A program made the position numbers and the translations under genes. Of a DNA stretch of 64,000 nucleotides, positions 10,641 to 21,656 are shown piece after piece. The notes below the pieces were generated by a model. It saw only the letters and a program-made list of their open reading frames with translations. It had not been told where the DNA came from and did no database searches. The first letter of the stretch is position 1; every line of letters begins with the position of its first letter. Origin of the DNA: Sthenelais limicola (taxonomy: Eukaryota > Annelida > Polychaeta > Phyllodocida > Sigalionidae). Location of the stretch: NCBI GenBank assembly GCA_942159475.1, contig OW804094.1, positions 50,898,966-50,962,965 on the forward strand, given 5' to 3'.

Positions 10641-10914
10641 ATTTATGACCAGTCACTGAGGACCATTGAAATCATGAACTCTGAAACATGTAGAGAAAGG
10701 GAGAAAAATGATAAACTAAGGGAAATACCTACATAGAAATAAGATCCACTAGCCCTCCTGAGTTTCCACTAGTCCTCACAGACCAGAAGGTAAAATCTAA
10801 TATGGCACAAAAGACATACAAATGTCAACTAGACTAGGGTTTATATACACTTGACTTTTATTTCCACTTCAGTAACTGTAACCAATAATGAATAACTCTG
10901 CAATAGCCAGGGCT

Positions 10915-11305
10915 GTAAAAAAAAGTTGGTTGAAAAAAAATTATCGTTGAAAAATAGTTGGTCGGAAAAAAATTGTCGTTAAAAAAAAGTTGGTTGTAAA
11001 AAAAAAGTTGGTCGTTGAAAAAAAGTTGGTCGTTGAAAAAAAGTTGGTCATTGAAAAAAAGTTGGTCGGAAAAAAATTGTCGTTAACAAATAGTTGGTTG
11101 GGAAAAAATTGTCGTAAAAAATAGTTGGTCGTAAAAAAAAAGTTGGGAAAAAAAAGTTGGTAAAAAAAAGTTGGTCAAGTTGGTCGAAAAAAAATTGTCG
11201 TTAAAAAATAGTTGGTTGGAAAAAAATTGTCGTCAAAAAAAGTTGGTCGGAAAAAGTCGTATAAAAAAAAGTTGGTCGTAAAAAAAAAGAGTTGGTCGTA
11301 TAAAA
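10915..11305. repeat. A-rich minisatellite, unit about 14-18 bp
   Basis: Over 20 imperfect units of the type AAAAAAAGTTGGTCG, with variants AAAAATTGTCGTT. Unit length varies mainly through the A-run. Confidence 0.9.
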
Positions 11306-11313
11306 AGTAGTAA

Positions 11314-11346
11314 GCTAGGCTAGGCTAGGCTAGGCTAGGCTAGGCT
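11314..11346. repeat. (CTAGG)n pentanucleotide microsatellite
   Basis: Six to seven perfect copies of the pentamer GGCTA/CTAGG, immediately after the A-rich minisatellite. Confidence 0.9.
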
Positions 11347-11349
11347 AAA

Positions 11350-12607
11350 TAGTTGGTAACTTATTTTAAAATTTAGAAAATGTGTTTGGCAGTGTCCATT
11401 TGAGCACCTGAGGCAGGTGAGGGTGGTGGTGGGGCAGAGGAGTGGTGTGGGAGGTGGGAGGGCCTTCTGCAGACCTATCATGGTTGGAGAAGCATCTAAC
11501 TAGCAGCCAATCAACTCCCTTGGCTAAACCTAGAAAGGCTGTCAATCAGCCTTCAATAACATCTTTCTCAGCTATAAATAGCTGAGAAAACAAAAATGAA
11601 TATCAATTAATGTTAAAATCTAATTACATATGTGAAAAAACTAGCATTTAGAGATTGGCAAATGAGAATTATTGCATTTGATGTAAAACTTTGTCCAATA
11701 CTTTTTTTATAAAAAAAAAAAGTAGGATGAATAGATGAACAAAATAAATAATACTGATATAGTACTCCTATATCCCCCGTTCTTGTATCACCGTTCTTGT
11801 ATCCCTATCACCCCCTATTAATTATGTTGTGTACGCGTAAAGATTACGCACGGCGATACCGCTCTCCTTGCTGTAGGTAGGACATAACGATGCACTTGAT
11901 TGAATTCCTCATTCTCTTAGCTTTCATTAGCTATAAAGTGTGTGTATATTAGCCAAGTTTCCAACTTATAAGAGTGCTTTTGATATACTGTCATACTCAA
12001 ATGAAATTCCTACCCGATGGGAGCGATGTGTGTGCTACTCTATTTTGATTATGATTATGACCATGGGGTTTTATCTCCATTTATTTCGAATATGAAAGCA
12101 GATATTTCGATTCTTCTAAACATCATAGATAGAACAACAACTAAATGATGTTGATATGGGAATGTCTTATGTGTGATATGTGGCAAGCTCTCGAAAGGTC
12201 TTTGCTGACCAGTCATGAAAGGATATCTCTTTTGGGACTTGATATATAGCGACTTACAAAGGGCCAACAATGGTAATAACGGCATAAAACATGATTAGAC
12301 AAATAAATGTGGGTTAATTATTATGATTTAACTTTTGTATACAGTGCCCTTGCTGTGTGTCAAAAGGCAGGCTTCTATGAATACACATAGCCAGTGTAGC
12401 AGCAAGGTCGCATATGCCACTCTGTAGCTTTAACACCTCTATTCGCTCACCCACACTATACCAGTGGCACTGTAGACTCATTGTGCCACCTTTTTAAAGC
12501 AAACCCCAAACAATGGTTTTAATTAATGGTTCCCTGTGTGTGTTCTGGGGGGTAGGTATATGTAACTATAATGATACATTTTTTTAAATAATTTGACTGT
12601 ATGAAAA
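11350..12607. other. No gene recognised
   Basis: Mixed AT-rich DNA without a supported coding frame. The 76-codon minus-strand frame near 12,055-12,285 lacks any recognisable motif and is treated as chance. Confidence 0.4.
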
Positions 12608-12710
12608 GATTCGAGCCAAGGGATCTTGTTAATAAACCACTTCAAAAAAATGCGAATTTTGCAACTTGTGACTCATTTTCCTGTGACACGTCACATATGG
12701 GATATGCAGT
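12608..12710 (+). repeat. Dispersed repeat family B copy
   Basis: Contains GGGATCTTGTTAATAAA, CACTTCAAAAA, TTTTGCAACTTGTGACTC and TTTTCCTGTGACACGTCACAT in order. Related copies are at 16115-16206, 42085-42150 (inverse), 43695-44023 (full length) and 57432-57485 (inverse). This is the right-hand part of a MITE-like element. Confidence 0.7.
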
Positions 12711-12754
12711 AAAGGCCCAAAATTCTTTCATCAGTACAAATGTACATCAGTTGA

Positions 12755-12960
12755 TAAAATAATTCAACTGCATTTACTATAGTGCATTTACACCTGATTT
12801 AGATACATAACTTTGATATGTATTTTGAAGTGCATCAGATGATGCACATTGCATCAGGTGCAAAACCAGGTGCAAAACTGCTTTTTTGAGAGGATTGCAC
12901 TTTTGTGACTGGTCAGTTGCACTTTTGCATGCATTGGCGGATTTTCCAATGCACAACGGG
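12755..12960 (-). repeat. Dispersed repeat family A, inverted copy
   Basis: Inverse complement of the 9038-9240 repeat, about 3.7 kb away. It lies directly against the tRNA-like SINE that starts near 12,966. Confidence 0.75.
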
Positions 12961-12965
12961 GGGTG

Positions 12966-13110
12966 GAACTCGATAGCTCAGAGGAAGAGCGTTCGTTGAC
13001 GTGGGGTAAGCCTTGGATCGAAACCAAGTCAAAGCAATTTGATAGCTCAGAGGGGAGAGCTCCCATGGAGAAAGGTCCCCGGTTCAATTCCGGGTCGAGG
13101 AAAACCCTTT
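12966..13110 (+). mobile_element. tRNA-derived SINE with two tRNA-like units
   Basis: Two successive tRNA-like modules. The second is clearer: GATAGCTCAGAGGGGAGAGC at 13041-13060 fits an A box, and CCCCGGTTCAATTCCGGG at 13077-13094 is a well-paired T arm with a canonical B box. The first module has TAGCTCAGAGGAAGAGC and a weaker B box (GGATCGAAACC) near 13,015-13,025. The acceptor stem of the second unit pairs poorly, so these are tRNA-like promoter modules and not tRNA genes. A tandem tRNA-like head is typical of some SINE families. The body and tail are not defined. Confidence 0.65.
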
Positions 13111-13192
13111 TACACCATCTTTTTATTTTTTCCTCATCATAACTCCTTTAAAAACAGTCTAAGCTGTGACCACTGAAGCGACCAAGCGGTGG

Positions 13193-13395
13193 CCACCTAG
13201 TGGGTAGCGCTGGCATTGGACGCATCGCTGAACGCAATCCGACTAACCCGCCGCCTAGAGGAATGCGCACTAACTACAGAGCACACTACAGAATGCACCC
13301 CCACCTAGTGGCGAGCGCTAGCATTGAACGCATCGCTGACCGCCGCGCCACCTAGCGGAATGCGCACACGTCAAATCGCGTGCTTTCTCAGTCGA
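13193..13395. repeat. Two-copy GC-rich tandem repeat, period 108 bp
   Basis: CCACCTAGTGGGTAGCGC at 13193 recurs as CCACCTAGTGGCGAGCGC at 13301, each followed by a GCATTG-ACGCATCGCTGA block and a CGCCTAG-GGAATGCGCAC block. The unit is CpG-rich against an AT-rich background. Each copy holds palindromic CCACCTAGTGG-type words that resemble CTCF core sites. Confidence 0.8.
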
Positions 13396-13481
13396 AAACG
13401 CACCTTTTCGGCCATCAAATGCGATTCCATATACTACTTCTAGGTTGTGAAGGACTTCTTTCATGATACTAAATCCTAGGA

Positions 13482-13525
13482 CGCTAAACGTCACACAGTG
13501 AATGTCTCATATGTGACGTTTAGCG
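13482..13525. repeat. Perfect 14-bp inverted repeat
   Basis: CGCTAAACGTCACA at 13482-13495 and its exact complement at 13512-13525 enclose a 16-nt loop. A third partial copy of the arm (GCTAAACGTCACA) lies near 13,556-13,568. Each arm contains the CRE-like word ACGTCA. Confidence 0.85.
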
Positions 13526-13529
13526 TTTT

Positions 13530-16110
13530 GGGAATACGATAAAAGACGTGAGATGCTAAACGTCACACCAAAAGAATGTATTAAAAGTGGGGACAAGAAA
13601 AACGTCTTATTTTGTGTATCATGGGAAGACGTTTGACTTTACAGTGTAATTTCTGTCAAAAAATGAAATTGTCTATTTATCATTCCAGACACATGCAAAG
13701 GTCACCCAGATACAGTTTCAAAGCCAATACAGGATTTTGACCTGTTCTTCTTGGTGTAAAATCCTTGACCTGTTCTTCTTGGTGTGAAATCGAAAATGTA
13801 AGGATAACACTGGTATGAAAAAGCCAACTAAAAGTATCACTGTATCAAGTATCAATCCCATTTGATCCAGATTGCCACTGTAGATCAGCAAAACACAAAA
13901 TCATAAAAATAGTGTTCTAAAAAAGCCATGAATAAATGAAAAACGCAGGAAATTCGAGGAAATATGAATTTTTCTTCATTAATTTTTCTTTATTTGAATC
14001 GTCCATTGTACAGTACCCAGGATAAAGGAAAGAAAAAACAGAGACAAATATTTTATGAGAGAAATACACTCAATTTGAGTTCTACTCAGGGTGGCACCCC
14101 GTAGGTTTAAAATTTGGCCGCTTTGATGTTTAGGTCCCAAAGAGTAGGTCTCAAACAGAGTGTAGAGCTCTAGGGTTGCGGTAGTTTGTGGAGAGTTGTA
14201 AAAGTTTCTAACCACTCAGTAAGACAATAAGATCAATTAAAGTTTGTTATGATATGTCCCTAGTTTGTGACATTCAATACTAGATGTGAAGAATTAATCA
14301 ACTGCGGGGAGAGTTTTCATCTGCTTCAACAAAAAAAAACACAGCGGGATGCCAAGTTTTCCATTTCATGTATTTATTAAAGGCCCAAAGACTAATTTTC
14401 ATACTCTTTGGCCATGCGCAATATGACAAGAGATTAGCGTGCCATTGTTTTCAATGAGATTAACAGAGATTTGCTAAAAATAAACCAACCACTTCTCTGT
14501 GTCTTGTGCACATCCTGTCCCAAGAATGTACCATAAGCACGACAAAATGTTATAGATAAAGGACACATATTCTCATAAGCATCATTTGATTATTTTCTCT
14601 GGACTAACTAGAGAACTTTGAACTTCCACAATGTTACCGAGTATATAGGGCGTCGTCTGTGTTGGCTACCCAAGCCATGACATAAGCAATCAATATATTC
14701 AAGCAAACAGAAACATTGATTGTTCACAGTTTCACCATGGTGATTCAAAGACTAGATAACCAATTACACAACCAAACGAGAATGTATTTGTTTTTGTCAC
14801 CTGTCACCAGGAGTTGGCAGATATTTGTATGGATGATGATTTCTATTGGTAGTGCACACATATTTTCCAACAGATAGACACACTGTCATGTAATGTTCAA
14901 GCATTCAAATAGATGTTTTTTTTAATTTTATGTACTCAACAATGAAAGTCTGAGTTATTTATCTTTAACATTTACATTATGTGGATATAGTTTTACTTAC
15001 AGAGTTACTTGACATTCATATAACACATACAGTGATACATACATGTATACAATAAGCATGTACACACTTTTACCTTTTACTTTTAATAAAAGGAGAGGAT
15101 GTTCATGTTTTAATCATACAGAGTCTATTTCTCACGTTGGCCACCCAAATATATATGGATGGAGAAATTATGGAAGAAATGATTGTGGTGTTGAATAACC
15201 ATGGTCTTTCGCCCACAAGTCTAATCATAGAAATGCGAATTTACTATGTCTACACGCTTGGTCGACACAAGAAATATACAAGAAATATATTACATATTTT
15301 ACATCCTAATTATCTTTATATGAATCCATGTGTTTACATAGATATTATCTAACAAGAGTATGTAATAGTTACCAAAGCAATATTATGTGTTACAGTAAAC
15401 TGAGTCATAATAGATTTTGAGATAAGTTTGAAAAGATGAGATCAAGCAGATTCCAATGATGGTAAACATCTAATAAGTCCTTCTATATCTTTTTCATTCA
15501 AAAGTTAGCGATATTTCTTGATGGTCAATCACTATAAAAAATATCTGAATAAACTCCTTAGTACAAAGAACTATAATAGTGTAATGTCCGAATGACAATC
15601 TTAAGCGACTATGGAAACTCAATCAAGTCAAATCAAGAACAACGAAAACGACGGGATCTAATGGACCTTGCCAGCTCACACGTTTAATGAATATCTCACT
15701 ATCTCACTCAACTCCCCGGGTTGTCCATGGTTGTGAAGCAACCTCTCACATTAGAGGGGAATGACATTAACAAGCAAACATAATGCACCAACAGCGGGTG
15801 TATATAGTCATAAGCAAATACAATAGTGACACATCACATATAAAATAAGTAAAACATACAGACATAGACAACAACGACCTCTGTCGGTCAAACCTTGGTG
15901 TACCCAGTACAGCCGCGACCAGCGCAACTCACATTCAAGCGTCTTACTAAACCCCGGTTGTCGTAAGCATGACAGCCGCGGCGCCCGGCTCTGGTTCAGC
16001 GAATACTAATCCAGAGCCGCGCACCACAATAGTTCTGTACTTAGCATAACCTAAGATATGCATAGATGTATTCAATACACAATCCCAACTTATATTATAT
16101 TTGTGCTACT
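13530..16110. other. No gene recognised
   Basis: AT-rich DNA. A short direct duplication built on TTGACCTGTTCTTCTTGGTG lies at about 13,737-13,790. A GGAAAGAAAAAACAGAG word near 14,025 recurs near 40,235. An imperfect GGCTCTGG/CCAGAGCC hairpin sits at about 15,978-16,016. Small open frames (71-78 codons) show no motif. Confidence 0.4.
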
Positions 16111-16114
16111 AGCA

Positions 16115-16206
16115 GGGCTAACAAAGAGATCCTGTAGATAAATCACCTTGAAAAATATCAATTATGCGACCTATAACTCAATTTTCCTGTAGCACATCAC
16201 ATAATC
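16115..16206 (+). repeat. Dispersed repeat family B copy (degenerate)
   Basis: Recognised by GAGATCCTGTAGATAAATCAC, TATGCGACC and TTTTCCTGTAGCACATCACAT in the same order as at 12608 and 43935. Confidence 0.55.
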
Positions 16207-16209
16207 AGT

Positions 16210-16400
16210 ACATGTATGCGTTTGTAGGGGCAGACATCCATACACATGGCTAGCCTTTGAGCCAGTCAGCAAGCACTGGTTAGAGGGTAACTAGCATACC
16301 TGCCCATGGCAGGGTTTGAACCCACAACACTTATATTATAATATTCACAAGGTTTTGTCACTTGCATGGGCTTATAGGCAAACTGAGCCACAGCCAAGGT
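16210..16400 (-). mobile_element. tRNA-derived SINE, minus strand
   Basis: On the minus strand, TGTGGCTCAGTTTGCCTA (about 16,392-16,375) fits an A box. GTGGGTTCAAACCCTGCC (about 16,325-16,308) is a canonical B box within a T-arm-like hairpin. An AT-rich stretch separates the two, longer than in a real tRNA. A GC-balanced body follows to about 16,210. I infer a SINE of the tRNA class, distinct from the one at 12,966. Confidence 0.6.
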
Positions 16401-17289
16401 TTTGTTCCGGTGCCAATAAGCCCCTGGAAGTGCCAAAACCGAATGAATTAATGCTTTTTGTCAAAAGTAGCTCAGATTCCATGGAGTAGCCATTTATTAA
16501 AAGCCAGCCAGTTGAGTCCACCCCTATACTCTGATTCGCTCTTTTCCCCTGTACATAGCTGAGCCATACCCTGGCTATAGTACTTTTCTTTTAAAGATTT
16601 TCTTTTCTTGAACTTCCACAATGTTGCATGTCTCATTTTCGAAATATAATCCATTACAATTTACATTTAATACCCAATTGTACCAGTAGCTACTCTATTA
16701 ATCTTTAATATAATACTTCATTACTCTGTAAAATTATATTACGATACACAATATATCAGGTTCTCAGAAATAATCTGCTTTGTTTTTTTCTGACCAACAT
16801 ATGAAATAAACAATACATATCAATACAGGTAAGATTTCGCAAGGAATAAAAAAACATTTCGTCAGCACAGTATGCACCTTACATGGCTTATAAGTGGTTG
16901 TAACTTTGATTCAGCTTCGATGTAGCTGGAGTATAGCTACTCCCTATAAACTGTGACAGTTGTTGTAACATGAAGAAAATGTAAAGATGGTATTGTGGAA
17001 TCCTAGCGGTTTATTGTACAGATGTTTAGTATTATGATGATAACCTCTCTCTGAATGGCCTACGGTGCAGTAAGCCTTTATAGAAAGGCTTCTCAGGAAT
17101 GCCAGACAGAGGGGAGGGGGATTTTATTAGAGGGTACCCCGCTCTAGGCTGGGCACGTCCATTAATTAAGGAGGGGTGTATCACAAAGAACATGCATGGA
17201 AATAGATTAAAACCTATATAATATTCGGTATATTTAATTAAAGAAATATTAAGTTAAGTAAGTATGCTGCAACACAGTGCAACAAAACT
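16401..17289. other. 3' flank of the channel gene; no gene seen
   Basis: AT-rich DNA downstream of the minus-strand channel gene. No canonical AATAAA was found close after the stop codon. The 60-codon frame at 16,472-16,654 has no motif. Confidence 0.4.
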
Positions 17290-19251
17290 TCAAAGTTCTT
17301 CTCCTAGAAACCAATTATTTTTCCTGGTCACCTTATCTTCTAATAAGGTTTCCACCAGATCTAAATACACTTTACCATTCTTGGTCTTCACAAAAGAAGG
17401 CTTAGGATTCTTTTGTCTTGAAAACCCACCAATCTTTGATCTTATGAAACGTTTCCACAAGCGATTCAGGAAATTGACCAGTGTCACCACAATCCTTGTC
17501 TTGAACCTTTCCTCCAAGTAAAGTACAATAGAGATACGTTCAAGTTTCAGAATCTCATTTTTCATTCTTGAAATTTCATCGATTCTTTGAGTCATGATTG
17601 CAATGAGCAGGTTAACAAGGATTATAGAAATTAAAAGAAGAAAGAGAACGTACAGGAACATAGCCAAGCTGGGAATGTGTGAGCATTTAAAAAATAAATC
17701 CCTTGGTGCCATGACTGTGAGCATCAGGAGAAGGGTTTCATACAAAGCATTTTCAAAGCCTTCTGAGAAGTATTCAACTTCTCCTCCATGACATGGTGAC
17801 TTGAGGAGAGACTTAGGGCAAGACAATTTCATTTCATGGTGCAGAAGGAAAAGTGACACCGCAAATGCCAAGTATACAAGAAACATCATGAACAAGAAGA
17901 AGACAGTGTCATAAACTACTTTCTGTAGGACAATTAATAGATGACCAACATTAGATTGAATTTGCATGAAGAATAAAAATGAGAGACAGCCTAAAATGCT
18001 ACAGATTATGAAAGTTGCTAAGATGAATCCTGGGTTGGAGCAGCGAAAAGGGTAACATATAGCAGTGAAGACAATGAAAATACAGAAAGCAAGTTGGAAA
18101 AACCTGTAGACAAAAGTGAATGTAACTGGTACATGACTGTATCTAAATGTGCCTATCAATGTATCTTTGATCTCTCTGAAATTATTTTTACTATGGAAAA
18201 ATTCAACTATCAAATAAGCAGCAGCTTGAAGGGTAGTCATTACTAAGAGGCCGTCATTGATTTCCCCATGAATAAATGTTGCAAGGGTAAAACCAAAGAA
18301 AAACATCAGAATGATCCAAAACAATATAAATGTCTTCATTAAGCCATTTCTGGATGAAAATTTAGTATCGATCCAGGAATCAAATGGCTCAGAAGACAGA
18401 AGTTCACATTTGAGAGCACGGGAAAGCTGTTTTTCATCCATTAAAGTAAGTCTGTACAACAGAGACTTGTGGATGGGCGTCTCGTCTGCTTCAAAATGTG
18501 TGACATCATATCGTACCAGACGAACCAAACCATATTCCATCAACTGAGATCGGTAAACTCCATCAGTATTCATTATTGCAAGCATCATTTCTGGAAGACA
18601 AAGTTTTGCCACCAAATCTAGCGGTCGACGTCCATCTTTACACACGGCGAAGAGCAACTCACGCCTGATATCATCATTCTTGCATTGCTCCTCCATTAAA
18701 AATTTGTACATTCTGACAGCAGTTTTCGGTGCTTTTTCAGACAGCCTGACCAAGCAATGAATTATATTCTCTTCCTTAGAATCACCCCCTTTGATATCAG
18801 CGCCATGTTCTAGCAGTGTCTGAACTGCTTGCTTACTTCCGCTTGCACATGCTAATGAAAGTGGAAGCTCCAAGTACAGCCCATCTGTGATTCGGGACAT
18901 AATATTCACATGGGAGGGAATGTGATGGTGGGTGTACATCTCGCCTGATATCTTTTCCACCTCATCTAGTGGCAAATGGTTGATAATTCTTGCTAAAAAT
19001 ATCAAATTTGGGGGAAGATTTCTTGTTCTTACTTGTTGTCTCTCTAGTTCTATCAATGGTCTATTTAGGATGGTTTCTATTACATTAGAATCCAACCGTT
19101 TGATGATTTCATCTATTACACCCATGTCAGCATTGATCAACGCTGTATGAAATGGGGTAAGCTCCATTTTGTTCTCTTGCTGTTTCTGCACCAAGTCATG
19201 GAAAAGGTCCATGTACAAACAGCAAGCTCTGATTTCTAGGTCTTGATTCAT
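17290..19251 (-). CDS. TRP-type cation channel with ankyrin repeats (TRPV-like)
   Basis: Intronless 653-codon gene from ATG at 19251. The N-terminal third (residues 25-230) is ankyrin-like: LPLSLACASGSKQAVQTLL at 129-147 with HGADI following, then NIIHCLV at 162-168 and GRRPLDLVAKL near 207-217. Six hydrophobic segments follow: about 306-328, 335-353, 375-400, 408-430, 445-470 and 527-555. A pore-loop-like stretch lies at 495-520. The last helix ends in LVNLLIAIMTQRIDEI, the characteristic TRP S6 signature, followed by a basic cytoplasmic tail. This architecture matches TRPV-type channels that pass Ca2+ and Na+ across the plasma membrane in sensory signalling. The pore lacks the usual GMGD/E filter and has MAPRDLF instead, so selectivity may differ. 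The family assignment within TRP is inference. Being a single exon, it may be a retrocopy or belong to an intronless expanded family. The frame is undamaged. Confidence 0.85.
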   Translation of the reverse strand: MNQDLEIRACCLYMDLFHDLVQKQQENKMELTPFHTALINADMGVIDEIIKRLDSNVIETILNRPLIELERQQVRTRNLPPNLIFLARIINHLPLDEVEKISGEMYTHHHIPSHVNIMSRITDGLYLELPLSLACASGSKQAVQTLLEHGADIKGGDSKEENIIHCLVRLSEKAPKTAVRMYKFLMEEQCKNDDIRRELLFAVCKDGRRPLDLVAKLCLPEMMLAIMNTDGVYRSQLMEYGLVRLVRYDVTHFEADETPIHKSLLYRLTLMDEKQLSRALKCELLSSEPFDSWIDTKFSSRNGLMKTFILFWIILMFFFGFTLATFIHGEINDGLLVMTTLQAAAYLIVEFFHSKNNFREIKDTLIGTFRYSHVPVTFTFVYRFFQLAFCIFIVFTAICYPFRCSNPGFILATFIICSILGCLSFLFFMQIQSNVGHLLIVLQKVVYDTVFFLFMMFLVYLAFAVSLFLLHHEMKLSCPKSLLKSPCHGGEVEYFSEGFENALYETLLLMLTVMAPRDLFFKCSHIPSLAMFLYVLFLLLISIILVNLLIAIMTQRIDEISRMKNEILKLERISIVLYLEERFKTRIVVTLVNFLNRLWKRFIRSKIGGFSRQKNPKPSFVKTKNGKVYLDLVETLLEDKVTRKNNWFLGEEL

Positions 19252-21428
19252 TATTACTATGGTTTAATGTCTTTTTCAAAGTTTAACTCCATAAATCAGA
19301 GGAGGTAATGATTAATAATTATAAGTATAAATGATAATTATTATGTAGCGACAATTACCGCTTTTATATCAAAGTTTTCTGTTCGATGTGAATGGCTTTC
19401 AGTTGAGCAAGGACAAATCTTGGTTTATTTTACTAGCTCTCAAGTCCCTCAAGTCCCAAGACTCTTTATCAGGTAGGCTGTAGGTTATTAATTAGGTAAT
19501 TATTCTGTTGGGTTCAGAATTTGAAATACTGAAGTCTTGGCCCGTTAAGTATAAATTACTCTGTACAGAACTGACCTACAACAATAAGCATAAGAGTTCC
19601 TTCCACTTCTTTTCCCTTGTCACTCCATTGGGCTAAGGTTCCAATGTATTGAATTAAAAAATGCACTCTAACCCTGTTTGTTCCACAGAAAAGGCAATAT
19701 TTATAGGATAATGAAATAATGGTATCCAGTATATTCTTGGCTGCAGATATGACGCAAAAAAGGAAAATGCTCCCAACAAAGAAAAAAACAGGGATGCTTG
19801 CAGAAAAAATCTAGAGAAAACTGATTAATCTTGCTGCTCTCCTGACGAGTCCTGCTTCTGTTCATCAGTGCATCCCACTACCTCCCACTATATACAAAAT
19901 AAAGGTATCCAGTATATTCTTGCACAATACATCTAGGGAGAGCCTCTGATGCTGCCACTAGATGAGTGACAGTTAGAGTATCGGGCTTGCATCTCATGTA
20001 TGTCCCAAACCGAAATAGTCTGCTGCAAATATGAAAGATCTAGAGAAAACTGATTAATCTTGCTGTGCTCCTGACGAGTCCTGCTTCTGTTCATCAGTGC
20101 ATCCCACTGCCTCCCACTATATATGAGAACTTTACTTGATGCCCCATTACAGCTGTAATTGACACACCATGTATACTGGTCACCTTGTCAGCATGCCTAG
20201 CTACACCATTCATGGGGAGTACATTCAAGGTCTTCCTGGAACATCGGTTTGCTTTTGCCTGAAATACAGAAATAATGTATTGATAACTAACACTTGTGTC
20301 ATGTTATTATTATAAAATTAGAGAAAACTGATGTCTAAAAACCAACACTGATGCATTGTTCAACAATAACAAAAATGAGTTTTTTACAATTCAATATAAC
20401 CATTTTCTAATGATATATGTCAGAAAGTTTGTCCGTCATGGAACGTCTGATAATTAGCTATAATTTCAGTCACAAGGCCAGGTCTATGGAAATCATTGAA
20501 ATAGATATATATTGAATTTCCATCAGTTATGGCACCGATGGGTGTGTTGCTTCAACCACTATGTTTCTTCCAAAACACACAATGGTGTAATACAATATAC
20601 ATAATGCAAGCAGTAAAAAGCCTATTATAAGACAAACACAAGTAATATTCAATACAATAACAACTAGCAATACAATACACATTCTAGTGTAGTTGAACAA
20701 TGAAGGAGTTAATAGGGAAAAGCTATATATATGATTTTGATTTGATTTGAAAACATGTTTTCGTCAGTATCCTGGATTACATTTACAATTGTTATCTTTC
20801 ATTTAATATACTATTCTTATGTTATCTTTGTAAACATATGTACATATTATAGGATGGTTACGAGTTCAATCTAGATCTCATGATTATAAATGTGAAACTA
20901 CTGTAACATTGTTTTATAATATTTTTGATAGCATTTAATAGTTGTGATATTGCAATATTGCATGCACGTATCATACTCCTGTCAGTTTTTCCACACAACC
21001 AACTACTAGGTTGTGGATACGAAGTGTTTAGATATAAGATTGTATTTTGTAGGCCTATCTGTAAATTGATATTAATAATCTTCCTCTCTATGAGGGTAAT
21101 ACTAAGAAATAAAGAGGATTCCTGAGAGATTGATAGTGGGTTCAGGACTATGATATTTATAGTGGGTCCAAGACTATGAAATTATATTATGTTGTGCATC
21201 TTGTTGTTTCAGTTCAGGATTGTTTTGGTAGTTGTTGGAGAAAAGTATAATCAGTCATTAGAAGCAGTTTAAGAGTTTCAATCAAAACCCCAAAATACTC
21301 CAAAATCACTGGTTAATTATATTTATCGGATTTGATTAAGAGTTTTGCCAGACTTTCTTTCAGTACAGATGTATCCAACCCTTAGACCAAAAGAGTTGAT
21401 GGCTATAAAAACGAAACAGATCTGAAAA
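19252..21428. other. Upstream region of the channel gene; no gene seen
   Basis: Promoter-side DNA of the channel gene. A direct duplication is present here and is listed separately. A (TTTGA)n run at about 20,736-20,752 resembles a LINE tail. No coding frame is supported. Confidence 0.4.
19715..20130. repeat. Direct duplication, unit about 180-230 bp
   Basis: GGTATCCAGTATATTCTTG occurs at about 19,720 and 19,906. A block running from TCTAGAGAAAACTGATTAATC through TCCTGACGAGTCCTGCTTCTG to CATCCCACT occurs at 19,810-19,890 and again at 20,039-20,120 with only a few changes. Confidence 0.8.
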
Positions 21429-21609
21429 CTATGGAAAGCGGAATACATATAACCGAAAATGGCGCATGCGCAAAAAGCGGCTCAATAGTAATTGAATGGG
21501 GAGCGTACTTTTCGCATCCGTCAATATCGGCCGATACATACGGGTTCCTCCGACTAAAACGGGTGCGCCAAATGCGCCCTGCGTTTTTTTCGGCCGGTAA
21601 TTCACCCTT

Positions 21610-21656
21610 CACCCGTTTTTTTCGGCCGCATTCCTCGCGGCCGAAAAAAACGGGTG
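21610..21656. repeat. Perfect 20-bp GC-rich hairpin
   Basis: CACCCGTTTTTTTCGGCCGC at 21610-21629 is exactly inverted at 21637-21656 across a 7-nt loop (ATTCCTC). It lies in the CpG-rich left end of the inverted-repeat element. Confidence 0.95.

Noticed and set aside
13036..13100. Functional tRNA gene
   Set aside because: A and B boxes and T arm are good, but the acceptor stem does not pair and a second tRNA-like head is fused upstream, as in SINEs.
19845..20105. CTGACGAGTCC word resembling the viroid hammerhead box
   Set aside because: It occurs in both copies of the local duplication but no GAAA and no pairing partner for stem II follow within reach on that strand, so the hammerhead cannot be drawn.
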